In this document: in pieces, positions 10,055 through 21,545 of the stretch | How the letters are laid out: the number at the start of each line of letters is the position of its first letter | How positions within the stretch are numbered: the first letter of the stretch is position 1 | Source of the DNA: Halocaridina rubra | Taxonomy: Eukaryota > Arthropoda > Malacostraca > Decapoda > Atyidae | Length of the DNA: 64,000 bases | Direction: 5' to 3' | Assembly: GCA_037179515.1 (NCBI GenBank) | Contig: JAXCGZ010007687.1 | Span: 1-64,000, forward strand | Notes under the pieces: model-generated | Told to the model about the DNA's origin: nothing | Seen by the model: only the letters and a program-made list of their open reading frames with translations | Database searches by the model: none | Position numbers and translations under genes: made by a program

Positions 10055-10513
10055 GTGTATGTGTATCTGTCATTATTTTCAGGTTATGCCATAGGCAAGG
10101 AAAAACTCGCGAAGCCTGTAGAGGAGTCCGCTGGTTGTGCAGTTTTAGACTCAGGGTGCTCCACGACAGTGTATGGCAGTACTTGGCTCCATAATTTCGT
10201 GAAAAACCTCAGTGATTTTGATCAGACAGGCATAATTGAAGAATCATCGGCTGCCACATCTACCTTCACAGATGGGGTCACCATTCCCTCCGTCAAGCGA
10301 GTCACTCTACCATGGTTTATTGGTTGTATGAAAGCAGAGGTTGTGACTGATGTGGTGGATTGTATCATCCCATTACTCCTGAGTGGTTGGTCGATGAAGA
10401 AGGTGAAGATGTTAATTAACTTTGCAACTGACCAATTTAAGATTCAAGGAAGGATTATTTATTGCACACATCAGTACCAGGCCACTATTTGTTACCGATA
10501 TCAGCATGACTAG
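10055..10513 (+). pseudogene. Copia-B protease region
   Basis: A 152-codon frame contains AVLDSGCSTTVYG near 10139, the aspartic protease active site (D-S-G) in the cysteine-containing form common in GalEa elements. The rest follows the family through to the protease-integrase linker and ends in a stop at 10511. The protease would cut Gag-Pol. The catalytic aspartate is present, although the polyprotein is broken on both sides. Confidence 0.75.
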
Positions 10514-10531
10514 GGGCAGGAGTTAGGTGGA

Positions 10532-11513
10532 GTGATTGCATTGGGTGGCTTGCAGGGAAGAGATGTGAGGAAGATGGCTTACAAGCTCCACAGACAGTTT
10601 GGACACCCTACAGTGGCTAAGCTAATAAAACTCATTACTAATGCAGATATTCAGGACTCAGAACTAGAACAGGCAGTCCGTAAGGTAACCAAGGAGTGTG
10701 AAATTTGTATTAAATTTGGAAAAGTGAGACCACACCCTGTAGTCAGTTTCCCTATGGCATTTCGATTCAATGAGGTCATTGCCTTAGACCTTAAGGTTTG
10801 GTGTGCAAAATATTTTCTTGTCATCATTGATTTGGCTACACAGTACTGAACAGCTACAGTTATTGGGGATAAACGGGCTGCCATCATTATCAAGGCCCTG
10901 TTCCAGAGTTGGATTGTTATATTTGGAGCACCAGGGAAAATCATATCGGATAGCGGATGTGAATTTAGCAATGAAGAGATGCGGGCACTTGAAGAGCATT
11001 CAGCATCAAAATCATGGCCACTGCAGCCGAGAGCCCCTGAAGCAACGGAGTGTGTGAGCTGTTAAATTTGGTAATTGGGAATAGCGTAAGGAAAATCATA
11101 GAAGAAAGTAAATGGGACTTGGAGGTTGCCTTGACCTGGGGAGTGTTGGCGAGAAATGCTCTCACCAATTTCTCTTGATTTTCCTCTAATCAGCTTGTGT
11201 ATGGTCACAAACCAGGACTTCCCAAAGTGTATGCCAATGATACCCCGCACTGCAAGATACTGGGACATCAGAAATTGTGATGAACAATTTGAATGCTCTT
11301 CATCTAGCAAGGAAAGAATTTTTGAAAAATGAATCTGATGAACATCTGGCCAGGGCACTACGATACAACATTTGTGCTAGTGACCTTGATAATGTATAGA
11401 ATGATGATGAGTTTATTTACAAGAGACATGACAGATACAAGTGGCATGGACCCGGGATTGTAATTAGCAGAGATGGGAAGCAAGTCTTAGTTAGACATGG
11501 GAGAGTTTATGTG
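10532..11513 (+). pseudogene. Copia-B integrase
   Basis: The zinc-binding HHCC domain is visible (HRQFGHPTVAKLIKLI, then CEICIKFGK). The core follows with IALDLKVW near 10780, LVIIDLATQY near 10820, and IISDSGCEFSNEEM near 10945, where the second Asp sits in SDSG. A stop at 10847 and a frameshift near 11010 separate the C-terminal part. That part continues through RNALTNFS and KWHGPGIVISRDGKQVLVRHGRVYV, and is interrupted at 11514 by LINE L-A copy a. The sequence resumes at 13656. Confidence 0.8.
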
Positions 11514-13655
11514 ATTACCTAATTGTGATTACCTAATTGTGTTTACGGGAAAGAGCCCAAAGCTCGTATCTTCCCGTCTCCTGATCGGTTCCATTTTATA
11601 CTTAGTGATACTTATCATACCTGTCCTTAAAACTATGGATTGAGATAGCATTAACTACCTCCTCGCTTAGCCAATTCCAATTATCAACTACTCTTACACT
11701 GAAAAAGTATTTCCTTACATCCTGCAAAGAAGTTTTCTTACGAAGCTTCAAACTATGACCTCTAGTTCTAGAGCCAGCCATATCAAAATATAGATCCCTA
11801 TCCACTCTATCATAACCATGAAGGAATTTAAAGACTGTCACCATATCCCCCCTCAATCTTCTAGCTTCGAGTGATGGTAAGTCTAATTCCCTCAGCCTCT
11901 CATCATAACTGAGATTGCGTATTTCTAGCACCAGTTTCGTGGCATATCTTTGAACTTTTTCAAGCTTAGCTATGTGCTTTTTCAAGTGCGGATTCCAAAA
12001 GGGGGCTGCATATTCGAGTTTTGGCCTCACATAGGTTACATAAATATTTCTGAACATTTCCTTGTCCATGTGCCTGAAGGCTACCCTTACATTTGATAAG
12101 AATGCATATGCTGCCCTTACTATGCCATTTATATGTATTTCTGGAGACAAATCTGCCAGTATGTTTACTCCTAGATCTCTCTCATATTCTGTCTCTTGAA
12201 GTTGTACTCCAGCCACCGAGTAGTCAAGCTTGGGCCTTCTTGCACTTGTACCCATTCTCATTACCTTACATTTTGAAGTATTGAATTTCATTAGCCACTT
12301 TTCTGACCACTCATGCAGATTATTTAGACCCTCCTGAAGTTCTCTACTATTGTTCTCGTTTTTTACTTTCTTCACAATCTTTGCATCATCTGCAAACATA
12401 TTCATGAATGAATTTACAGACTCTGGTAGGTCATTTACATATACAAGGAACAAAAGTGGCCCTAAAACTGAACCCTGTGGAACTCCACTACTAACTCTTC
12501 TCCATTCAGACACTGAGTGTCTTACTCTAACCCTCTGTTCCCTTCCTTCTAAGTAAGTTTTTATCCATTCCAAGACATTTCCACCTATTCTAGCCATTGA
12601 TTGCAGCTTCCTAATAAGTCTCCCATGTGGAACAGTGTCAAATGCTTTCTGAAAGTCTAGGAATATGCAATCTGCCCAGCCTTCTCTTTCCTGTAAGATT
12701 TGGCTTACCTCATCATAGAATTCTAATAAGTTTGTTACTGTTGATCTACCTTCTCTGAAGCCATGTTTCCTCACTGACAAAAAGTTGAAGGATTCCAAGT
12801 GAAGAGAGATATGTTTCCTTAGTAGTTTCTCCATAACTTTGCAAACTATGCTGGTCAAGGAAACGGGTGTATAGTTCAGAGCCGTATCCCTCCTTCCCTT
12901 TTTGAAGATAAGTATCACATTTGCTTGTTTCCAGCATCTTGGAATCTCCCCCGACTCCAGTGACTCCTTAAATATGATACTTAGTGCCACTGATATTGAG
13001 TTTGCGCATTTTTTAAGCACATGAGGGGATATGACATCAGGACCTGTAGCTTTATGAACATCTAAATCCATCAGCACTTTGCATACCTCTGTGGCTGTAA
13101 GGTTGATGTTCTCTAATACCGGCCCTTGAGCTTCTATCACTACAATCTGAGGGGGTGGGGTATTTTCTACTGTAAATACTGACTGAAACTCCTTGTTCAA
13201 TTCTTTGCAGATCTCTTCATCCTTCTCAGTGATGCTTCCATCCGCTCTCTTTAGCCTTAAAACCTGTTCTTTTACCTTCAGTTTTCCTCTGATAAAGCTG
13301 TGGAAAAGCTTGGGATTTTCTTTAGCCTTCCTGGTGATGTCCCTCTCATAGTCTCTCTCTGCCTCTCTCCTTTTACCTAGGTAGTCATTTCTTGCTCTTT
13401 TGTAGGTTTGCCAGGCATTTATGTTTTTTCTCCTCCTATACCTTTTCCAGCATTTGTCTCTCCACTCCTTAGCTCTTTTACACCCATTATCGAACCATTT
13501 CTCTCTGGCATGAATTACACCTACTTTGGTGACAGGTATGCAGCAATCTACTATCTTCCCATATTTCTCACAAAAGATGTCATGCATTTCTTGTACAGAT
13601 TTGTTGTAAAATAAGGTTCTCCAGTCAAGAACTGCAAAAAGCTCATTCATTTTGA
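11514..13655 (-). mobile_element. LINE L-A copy a (5'-truncated) in Copia-B
   Basis: An L2/CR1-like LINE inserted on the minus strand. It has the family's 3' end (ATTACCTAATTGTG repeated at 11514-11542, then TTTACGGGAAAGAGCC) and is cut within ORF2. TATGTG occurs at 11508-11513 and again at 13656-13661, a 6-bp target duplication. The host Copia-B integrase stops at its left edge and resumes after the right one. The open ORF shows the insertion is younger than the Copia around it. Confidence 0.9.
11602..13655 (-). pseudogene. L-A ORF2 fragment (reverse transcriptase), still open
   Basis: The frame is free of stops for the whole insertion. It contains the linker after the endonuclease (EKWFDNGCKRAKEW), then RT: GPDVISPHVLKKC, FLDFQKAFDTVPHG with the first catalytic Asp, SSGVPQGSVLGPLLF, and FADDAKIVKK with the catalytic pair near 12390. 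The C-terminus is KLEKVQRYATKLV followed by RDLYFDMAG. The endonuclease is missing because the copy is 5'-truncated, so it cannot mobilise itself even though RT looks intact. Relative to copy d it has several substitutions, for example VILIFKK for VIPIFKK. Confidence 0.88.
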
Positions 13656-14831
13656 TATGTGGCCCCATGCATGTATGCTGGCAATGGTTCCAGCTTCTGC
13701 TGGGGAGGTAAGAGATAGTGATGAGGATGGGGTCATGCAACATAAGGATTTAGAGCCAGAGCCAGCGGCGTCTGGAGAGCACGAGTACGCAGAGGAGTCC
13801 GAGAGTTACGATGGGTACTGTGAACCAGAGGCTAAGGATGATGATAGGTCATGAGAGCCCGAAGGTGTGGCCATGCCACGGCAGCCTTCATGCCTTATTG
13901 CAGGCCAGCGGACACAAGGCATTCGTAGAGAGAGTGGTGAGCTGGTGTCTGGACGAGTTGTGAGCCGGGCTGGCAAAGCCACAGGAAAGTATACAGACTG
14001 TTGCAATTTTCGGTGGAATTCCGATGTTAGCATATCTTTGACGGATCTGAACTGAGATTTTAGCACTTGGAAGATTGTCAATGAGGGTGCAGAAATGATA
14101 ATTCTTTCCAATTCTGAGGAGGTGATGTGTGCTAAGGAAAAAGATATACAGAACTGGTGGGACAATAAAGTCTATGAAGAGGTAGAAGATGTCAGCCAAA
14201 AGACTCTATCTGTGCGGTGGGTTGTGACGGAGAAAGTAAAGGGAGGACATATGGTGGTGAAGGAGCGCATGGTGGCAAGAGGATTTGAGGAGGACACGCG
14301 TGAACTTCCTAAGGATCTCCGACATGCTCAAAGGAAGCCATACGTTTGGCATTATCACTTGCTGCAGCCATGGGTTGGACCTGTCACTCCTTGGATGTTA
14401 AGGCAGCCTATTTGCAGGGCAATGAAATCAATAGGGACATATATCTATGCCCTCCTTCGGAGATCGCTGATGGCCGGCTATGGAAGCTGAGAAAGACTAT
14501 ATGGCTTGTGTGATGCAGCCTGTCATTGGTACCACAAAGTGAAAGACCAGTTAACAGATTTCGGCGCTCAGGTGTTTACTGGATCCAGCATTGTTTTACT
14601 GGAGATGGAATGGCAGAATTAAGGGCGTGATCTGTATATATGTGGATGATTTTCTGTGGGCGGGGACTGTAGAGTTCAAGAGTAAAGTTATATACCAGTT
14701 GGAGCAAGTTTTTCTGATTGGAAGATCTGAGTCAAAGGCATTTATTTATGTAGGTTTGAACATCACCTCATACAGAGATGGCAGCTTTACATTGAACCAG
14801 CTAGATTATGCATCCACCTTGACTCCCAAGA
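13656..14831 (+). pseudogene. Copia-B integrase-RT hinge and RT N-terminal half
   Basis: The acidic hinge (DSDEDGVMQHKDLEPEPA and following) is open from 13657 to 13854. RT begins near 14070 with WKIVNEGAEMII, then NWWDNKVYEEV, the classic Copia RT start, and RWVVTEK near 14216. A frameshift near 14330 moves the DVKAAYLQG region to another frame, and a second brings ICIYVDDFLWAG near 14630, an intact YVDD catalytic box. The sequence continues to DYASTLTP near 14825, where LINE L-B copy 1 begins. Confidence 0.82.
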
Positions 14832-15866
14832 CTTCCAAGAAATTGGGCTGTTAATTAACGAAAGTAAAACACAGTGCATATTTATTGGTTCAAGGTTCCA
14901 CATAGCACAAATTCCAGAAAACACAACAATTAATTTTTGCGACAATATTATCACACCTAGCAAAACAGTCAAAAACCTAGGAATTCACTTTGATAACCAC
15001 ATGTTGTTTGATTCCCACATAGATAAAGTATGCAAAAAGGTTACAGGAACATTAATGTACTTATCACGTATAAAAGACAATTTTGAGACTACCACTCGAA
15101 TAACTGTTGTTGAATCTCTAGCCCTAAGTCACATTAATTACTGCACAACTGTTTGGGGAGCTACCACTAAGACTCAGATAAACAAAATACAGAAGCTTAT
15201 TAATTTTGCAGCTCGAGTTGCCCTGGGAGGAATAAGAAAATATGACCACATCACACCAGCTCTCAATAAACTTGGGTGGCTGCGGGCAGAAAATAAGGTC
15301 GCTTATGCTATTTATGTTTTTGTATTCAAAATTTTGGACCATCATTATCCTAGCTAGCTATTTGATTTAAAAACAGTCAGGGATATAAGGGGAACCAACA
15401 CAAGACAGAGCAGTGAGCTCTTTATTCACAGAACAAACACAGAAGCAGGTTTAAAGATGATCACTATCAAAGGGCCAACACTCTGGAATAATATTCCAGA
15501 GCATCTTAAAAATGCATCCTCCTTCACAGCTTTCAAAGGCAAACTATATAGTTTTCTTTTGGACAAATAGTTGCTGCTCATTAAGAACTAATTATTCTCA
15601 TTGTAAGGAAACAAATATGGAAATGATGCCGATAATAACGATCCTGTATCTAGTGGCATACTTACTACTTTATTATTAACATTATTGTTAACATTTTTAT
15701 TACAGCATTATTATTTTCTATGAAAGCTACATTTAATCTAACTATATGTCTAACCCTCTTATTTATTAGTTTAATTACATGTCTACTTATAAGTTACTAT
15801 TAATGTTGAATAACCATTGTACAAAATGGAAATAAATGTTTTGATTTGATTTGATTTTGATTTGAT
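14832..15866 (+). mobile_element. LINE L-B copy 1 (5'-truncated) in Copia-B
   Basis: The end of an L2/CR1-like RT ORF2, starting at EIGLLINESK and running through LGIHFDNHMLFDSHIDK, LALSHINYCTTVWG and FAARVALGG, is in one frame to 15357. A TAG follows at a position that codes for W in L-B copy 3 (YPSWLFD). The C-terminal LWNNIPEHLKNASS runs to the TAG at 15568-15570. The 3' UTR ends GGAAATAAATG and a short (GATTT)n tail near 15838-15866. The breakpoints in Copia-B are approximate, and I could not define a target duplication. Confidence 0.83.
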
Positions 15867-16700
15867 TCATTCGTAAAAGATCAAATGTGAAGATGGGAGA
15901 AGTGTCAGAGTTGGAAAGATAGGAATACAGAACACTGGTAGGCCAGTTAAATTGCATTGCCACTTATACCCGTCCAGACATTGCTTTTGACATGTATGAA
16001 CTGAGTGCAGCATGTAGCAGGGCAACAGTGGCTGACATCTTGCAACTTAACAAGGTCAAATCTAGAGTGAAGACAGACATCATTTGGCAGCATATGCCAA
16101 GAATGTCAAGGCTAGAGACTTGTTACCTTGAGTGCTTTCCAGATGCTTCTTTTGCTAACCTGGTGGGTAGTGGGTCACAAGGAGGTTTTATCATATTCTT
16201 GTGGAGTGATGACAACAAACGATGCCCTATCTCCTGGCAGTCAAAAAGAATCTGATGGGTGGTTAAGTCCACTCTGTCCGCAGAGGCATTGGCTTTACTG
16301 GATTGTCTTGAGACAGCTGTGTACCCAGCCAGAATACTGCAGGAAATATCTGGTTCTGGAAATCTAAGGATTCGGACCCTCATTAACAACAAGAGCCTGG
16401 GGGATTCTCTGCATTCAAGTAGGAGTGTTGATGATAAAAGATTAAGGAACGATATAGTAGTATTACGTGAGATGTTGGAGCTTGGAGAGGTTGCTTAAGT
16501 GGCTTGAGTGGATTCATCGGGACAGCTGGCCGATAGCCTCACTAAGAAGGGGACTTCACCAGAGCAGCTTCGTGCCGCCACCAGCGAGGATTAAAATAAA
16601 GTGGAATATATCACACAGCACTTGTATGTGGACCATCGGGGAATAGACTATGTAAAGGAATACATAAGACACTGTATAAAAAAAGGAAGAAGGACAAGGG
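15867..16700 (+). pseudogene. Copia-B RNase H
   Basis: The frame resumes with TLVGQLNCIATYTRPDIAFD near 15925, the standard Copia RT/RNase H connection. RNase H follows: CFPDASFANLVGSGSQGGF near 16135 (catalytic Asp), then KSTLSAEALALLD near 16263 (catalytic Glu), separated by a TGA at 16254. The pol end is QLADSLTKKGTS near 16520. A polypurine tract lies at 16681-16700. The catalytic residues I can see are kept, but the stops kill the frame. Confidence 0.8.
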
Positions 16701-16850
16701 TGTTAGTTTGTGTAAGTTATCGTGTTTGCTAATGACATCACGACTGCCACCATATTTACAACTGATTTCACGATGTTATGTTTACATGGGTCGGCGTTGG
16801 TTATTGGTGGGTCTAGACAACTTGTGCTGGTAAGTAAAAGTTTATGAACA
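16701..16850 (+). repeat. 3' LTR of Copia-B with internal deletion (150 bp)
   Basis: Starts TGTTAGTTTGTGTAAG and ends TTTATGAACA. It matches the 5' LTR except for a gap of about 148 bp: after CATGGGTCGG it joins directly to GTTGGTTATTGGTGGGTC, which lies at 9159-9176 in the 5' LTR. Because both LTRs are identical at insertion, the deletion happened afterwards, unless recombination replaced one LTR. Confidence 0.82.
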
Positions 16851-18157
16851 GTGATGTTTTTGCAAAGCATTTAAATTCACTGCATGTTGCTAAGCAAATT
16901 CCATACAGATGGAGGCAGACGAAAAAATAAGAAGAGCTTTAAGGAGCAAAATCAGCATCTGAGCAAATTTTTTCAACAGGAGCCTTGTTTTTTTTAATAA
17001 GAGGGAAGGGTATGATAGATGGTTAGGGCCTGGAAAAGTAGTATGCTAGGATAATAAAATCATCTTTTTAAGACATGGTTCATCTTTGATTCAAGTTTCA
17101 GCAAATTGGTTAATCAAGGTGGGAGCGATATTTGAGAGGGAGGATTCTGCTAGTGGACCCTTAGATTTTTCTAGTGAGCCAAATGATTTGAGAAAAGAGC
17201 CAACAGTTGTGGTATATTCAGATGGTAAAGGGGGAGGAGTAGGGCAGTCTGCTGGGGAGGTCTCAGAGGGTGATCATGATTTTGAAGAGTTTCAAAATGA
17301 GGGGCTTTTGGTAGAAAGTTCTGATGGGGGATCATCAGAGAACGAATTACTTACCGAGCAGGCAAAAAAGGAGGAACCTATTGCTGTTATGAGATCTTTG
17401 AGAAATGTTAATAAAAACGTGGATATAAAGTTTATTCTGCATCATTATCAAAAGAGGAATAGAGTAACATAGATAGCTTGACAGCAAAGAAGGAGGAACT
17501 AGAGAAATTGAAAACCTTTGATACATATGAAGTGGTAAAACATCATGATCAGACATACATATCCACTAAGTGGGTGTTGATATTGAAGAATGGTAAGCCC
17601 AAGGCTAGATTGGTGGTGAGAGGATTTGAGTAGGATAATAGTGGAATAGTTTGTGATTCTCCTATTGTTGGAAAACTACTCTCAGAGTATTTTTAACAGT
17701 TGTAGCTAGTTTGGAATGGAGAGTGCAAACTACAGATATTAATTCAGCTTTTTTGCAGGGTTATACTTTGGATAGGGTAATATATGTGAAGCCCCCTAAA
17801 GAAGCCGATGTTGGAGAGAGATTTTTCTGGATACTCAAGTGTTGTCGGTATTGACTATCTGATGCCTCAAGGCAGTTTTACTTATCAGTTTGGGAGAAAA
17901 TGTTGTAACTGGGTTGTTTACAAAGAAGGGTAGAACTTTAACTTTTTTTCTACTTTGGCGATGGTAAAAAATTGAGAGGTATTTTATTGAGCCATATTGA
18001 TGTTTTTCTTCATGCTGGGGATAATTTATTTGATAGAGATGTAATGGTTGCTCTGATAGAGAGATTTGAAATTGGCAAGTTGGAGGAGAAGAGTTTTGCA
18101 TATATAGGTTTTCAGATTTGCCAAAAGAAAAATGGTATATCATTGGATCAGAATAAC
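16851..18157 (+). pseudogene. Copia-A integrase C-terminus, hinge and RT
   Basis: Copia-A resumes with VFAKHLNSLHVAKQ and RHGSSLIQVSANWLIKVG (integrase C-terminal domain). An acidic hinge is open at 17086-17472 (SEGDHDFEEFQNEG). RT follows: STKWVLILKNGKPKARLVVRG near 17560, TDINSAFLQGYTLDRVIYVK near 17735, and SHIDVFLHAGDN near 17993. Here the catalytic box reads HIDV, where an intact element has (I/Y)VDD, so an aspartate is lost. The frame ends near 18157 at the Gypsy-4 LTR. RNase H and a 3' LTR are not present. Confidence 0.78.
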
Positions 18158-18409
18158 TGAAATATATTAGCCTTAATATTATAATAAGGCATTAAATGAG
18201 GATTTACTAATAAATCCTCAAATACACGTTTATTAGTAATAATTACACTGGTAGGAAGTCATGGTGATTTTCCATTCTAGCGGGAAGGCGGGAAGAAGAC
18301 AGGAGAAAACAAAACGTCATCCCCCGCATTATTACAGAAAGTAGAAATAACGAAAACAATATAGAATTAGGGAGGAGTGTTGATTCTCAATTATTTTCAA
18401 TACATATCA
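18158..18409 (-). repeat. 3' LTR of Gypsy-4
   Basis: On the minus strand it starts TGATATGTATTGAAAATAATT and ends with TAATATATTTCAG. It shares nearly all blocks with the 5' LTR of Gypsy-3 at 55756-56003, including TTTCCATTCTAGC and CATCCCCCGCA, with scattered substitutions and a few short gaps. The two elements are therefore the same family. Confidence 0.78.
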
Positions 18410-18850
18410 AGCCTTTCCTCTTAAGCTTATAAATTCCTTAAACATGTTCAATCAGTCTATCAGGTTTCTTAATCTTTCTGGTGGACCTCCTCAAGACATC
18501 ATTAGAGTTACTTTTTTAAGGGTAACATTATCATCAACATTAGTTTGAACATAACTGGGTTACATCCATCAAGATTAACAATATTATCAGGACTACTTTC
18601 CTTAATAGAATCATCATTGGATATTACAGGCATCATGTCTTTGGAAGGTAAAGGTTTATAGATTTCACCAGAATTATACAGTTTCCTTTCAAATAGTTGT
18701 AATAAATGACCTTTCCAAATTAAATTACCATTAACGATCACAGAAACTAAATAATTTCTTTTACCAAGAACCTTCAGAACTTTTGCTTCAACCCACTCTG
18801 GGCCTCTACCAAAGTTTGGTGCACTTGGGTATCTAAAAATTGACTTTTAA
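18158..18850 (-). mobile_element. Gypsy-4: 3' end of a Gypsy element (pol tail and LTR)
   Basis: On the minus strand, 18845 down to about 18510 encodes the integrase C-terminal tail (YPSAPNFGRGPEWVEAKVLKVLG, then NLIWKGHLLQLFERK), in two frames. Next is a purine tract (AAGAGGAAAGGC) and then an LTR at 18158-18409. The LTR matches 55756-56003. The 5' part of the element is missing; the I-clade LINE begins just above it. This element truncated Copia-A or inserted into it. Confidence 0.72.
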
Positions 18851-19072
18851 CTTTGACAAGTAGTTTGGTTGCATAGTGTCCGAATATTATTCATATGTAC
18901 AAATACAGTGGCTGCAATTCCCCATGTAACGAGGGTGGCCAAGTCAAAACCATACCCTTTATACCAGTAGACGTAAATGGTAGTTTGGAATCGCTTGACA
19001 TTTGGCACTTCCCTTACCTTACATAGATACACACACCCAAACACACACACTATTATTGGGATATACTTCACC

Positions 19073-20160
19073 TTAATTTCTAAGTGTAGAACTTATTGAT
19101 AGACAACTTATAATTTGTTGTAGTTTGTGACTTTCAATGTAAGGTACTGAATATATCTTATAATTTTGACCTGAACTGGTATGAGATTTTTCTAAATATA
19201 AATCTGATGTACTTTCTCCTTGTGACATAAAATTGTAATGTTTCTTTTTTTTGTACCACCAGGTGGAGGGAGAGCCAGTGTCCATGCACAGGTTGTGTCT
19301 TGTTATTAAGATGTTAAGGCGCGACTTGGCGGCTTTGGTTTTTATCTGTTGAATCCCAGGAGGCAGAAATAATTGGATTTCTGCTCTTAGAGTGGCTTGT
19401 TTGGCAGCTTGATAGACTTCCTCATTTCCCTTGATGCCGACGTGGCTGGGAATCCAGGCAAGAGTGATGGCTTTTCCAAGGCTGATTGTCCTGTGGTAGT
19501 GGCTGAAAATAGTGGTGATGATGTGTATATTGTCTCTGAGGAATGTCTTCTTGATGGCCTTTAAGGTGCCTTTAGAGTCAGAGAGAATTAGGGCATGGTC
19601 AGCTCCTTGCTGGGTAAAGAAGTCAAGGGCATTGGCTATGGCAACAAGCTCAGTCTGAAGCGACGAGCAGGAGTTTGGCAGTCTCCGGAATTGAACGTGG
19701 TTTTTGGTGGTGAAGGCGGTGGCTGAGGCTCCAGTTTCTTGATTTACTGAACCGTCAGTGTAGAAGACTTGAGAGTTTGGCCTGCTCGAGCTCTGAATTT
19801 TGTCCTTGTATATGTTTTTGAGGACAAGCAGGTTTACGAAGCTTTTGAGGTTGTCAGGGAGGTCGATCTTTATGACGAGTGGTTGGTCGTTCCATGGGGG
19901 TGGGCATCGGTATTCAGGAAGTGGAGTGTCCTGTATCTTGGCTAGGATGTCCTCCCTGACTGGCAGTGCTTGCAGGCCAGCGCAGACCTTGGCTGTCCAG
20001 GTTCTAGGATGGTATTGAGGGCTAGCTGGAGATTTGTGCCAGCGAGGCAGGTATGTTGGGCAGTGGTGGTTTTGGCCATAAAGAGGGTTAGTCTTTGCTG
20101 AGCTCTTAAGTTTGAATGGCATGAGTCCAGATTCCATCTGCATGTTTTCTCTTTTGGTTC
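19073..20160 (-). pseudogene. I-clade LINE RT C-terminus and RNase H
   Basis: A 356-codon open frame. The RNase H domain shows all four acidic positions: VFYTDGSVNQETG near 19765 (Asp), LQTELVAIANALDF near 19655 (Glu), LILSDSKGTLKAI near 19590 (Asp), and AWIPSHVGIKGNEEVYQAA near 19450 (His, and Glu where Asp is usual in GNExAD). RNase H removes RNA from the RNA/DNA hybrid during target-primed reverse transcription. The frame stays open longer than the rest of this element, perhaps by chance. Confidence 0.8.
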
Positions 20161-21545
20161 ACATGGGGGCTCCTAGCATGGTATGCATGGTGTTGATTTG
20201 TATGACTTCTATCTTGCCCCATTGTTTGTCTTTTAGTAGCCAGAGTGTGGGACAAGCATAGTCTATGAGGCTGCATATGGCTTGTACAGAGAAGGTTTTG
20301 AGGACACTGAAGGATGCACCGTCGTAGAGGCCCGATATCTGACGAAGGACCTTTTGTCGCTGGCTGCATTTGTTGCTCAATTGTTGAATTTCTGGTCCAA
20401 AGGTTAGTCTGCCATTGATGTGTACATCCAGGTATTGATGCTAGGTAACCCAGTCCACAGGTTCGTTACCTATGACCAGACTAGGGTCTGGTCTCCACTG
20501 GTGGATGGGGAGGGCCTTGGTTTTGCGGGCATTGATTTTAACTCCAAGGGAGATGGAGGCTTGGTGAATCTTGGTGAGGCAGCGATGGGGCTTGTTGGAG
20601 CTCCTGTCACCTATTGTGACGAGGGCAAAGTCATCCGCATAATTGAAGAGTTTGGCTCCATGTGGTAGTGCAATGTCCATGAGTTTTTCCATGAGACAAT
20701 TAAAGAGGAAGGGGCTAAGGATTTCACCTTGGAGGGGTCCCATTTACGTGGTTTTTGTAGGTGGAGTAGTGCCCTTCTACTTTGACTCATGCACTACAGT
20801 TTTGTAGACTCTGCTTGATCTGTGAGAGAAGGTTTCCTTTGATATGCTCTGCGCCGAGAGCTGAGAGTATCGCTGGCACATTGGCTTGTTCAAAGGCCAT
20901 CTCTAGGTCTAGGAAAATGATATATCCACAGCATTTTTTGATATATGATAGTATGGAGGCTATGCATACTGAGGTGCCTAAGCCAGTCTGGTAGGCAAAC
21001 ATGTTTTCTGGGAAGGGTGGGCATTTCCAGCGAACTCTGTTGAGTACCATCTTTTCTGCCATCTTGCTCAAGCAGCTTAGGAGGGAGATGGGGCAAGGGT
21101 TGTCAGGGTCCTGTGGTTTTGGGATTGGCTGAATGTCTGCTTTGTCCCATGAGGCTGATCTAATTCTTCGTGTGTATGTTGAACTGATTAGAGAGAGCAG
21201 AGCAAGCTCCCCTTAGGGCCTCATAGTTTGAATCATCACGTATGTGATTCTATCAGTACCTGAGGCAGTGTTTTTAGAGCTATAGCTTACTCTTTGTAGC
21301 TCATTCATAGAGAAGGGGGCATCTGTTTGGTCTTCAGTGTTGATGGCCTCTTCTATTTCTTCCCATCTTGCCGTGGTGAGGTCCCGAAGAATTGTTCTGG
21401 CGGCAATGGGGAGCTGGTTGGAGCTTGCTCTGTCCGCGAATTTGACGGAGAGTTCTTCTGCTGCCCTGTTAGGATTCCTGTGGGGGATGGTTTTAGGAGG
21501 TTTTCCTTTAGCAAAGGAGTTAATGCCTCTCCACATCTGGCCCAC
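20159..21545 (-). pseudogene. I-clade LINE reverse transcriptase core
   Basis: Several frames on the minus strand together give an RT. 21545-21213 holds the N-terminal part with TASGTDRITYVMIQ. 21071-20787 holds RVRWKCPPFPENMFAYQTGLGT and IIFLDLEMAFEQAN with the first catalytic Asp. 20743-20441 holds MGPLQGEILSPFLFNCLMEK and NYADDFALVTIG, an intact catalytic YADD. 20369-20159 holds the thumb. Breaks lie between the pieces. The catalytic residues are kept although the frame is lost. Confidence 0.78.

Larger units (their letters stand above)
8915..16850 (+). mobile_element. Copia-B: complete GalEa-like Copia with both LTRs, nested in Copia-A
   Basis: Both LTRs begin TGTTAGTT(T)GTGTAAG and end AACA. 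Between them lie gag, protease, integrase, RT and RNase H in Ty1/Copia order, broken by two LINE insertions (11514-13655 and about 14832-15866). Flanking 5-mers GACAT and GTGAT are a plausible mutated target duplication. Every coding part has stops or frameshifts, so the copy is old and inactive. The purine tract AAAAGGAAGAAGGACAAGGG immediately before the 3' LTR is the polypurine primer. Confidence 0.86.
7200..18157 (+). mobile_element. Copia-A: GalEa-like Ty1/Copia element, outer layer of a nest
   Basis: Copia-A coding pieces lie at 7514-8914 (gag, integrase) and 16851-18157 (integrase C-terminus, RT). Between them sits Copia-B (8915-16850). Removing Copia-B and one 5-bp flank (GACAT on the left, GTGAT on the right) restores the Copia-A frame across the junction. 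The integrase-before-RT order defines Ty1/Copia, and gag and pol motifs resemble GalEa elements known from crustaceans. The 3' end is cut at 18158 by the Gypsy-4 LTR. No clear 5' LTR was found; TGTTAAAG near 7217 may be its start. Confidence 0.78.
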
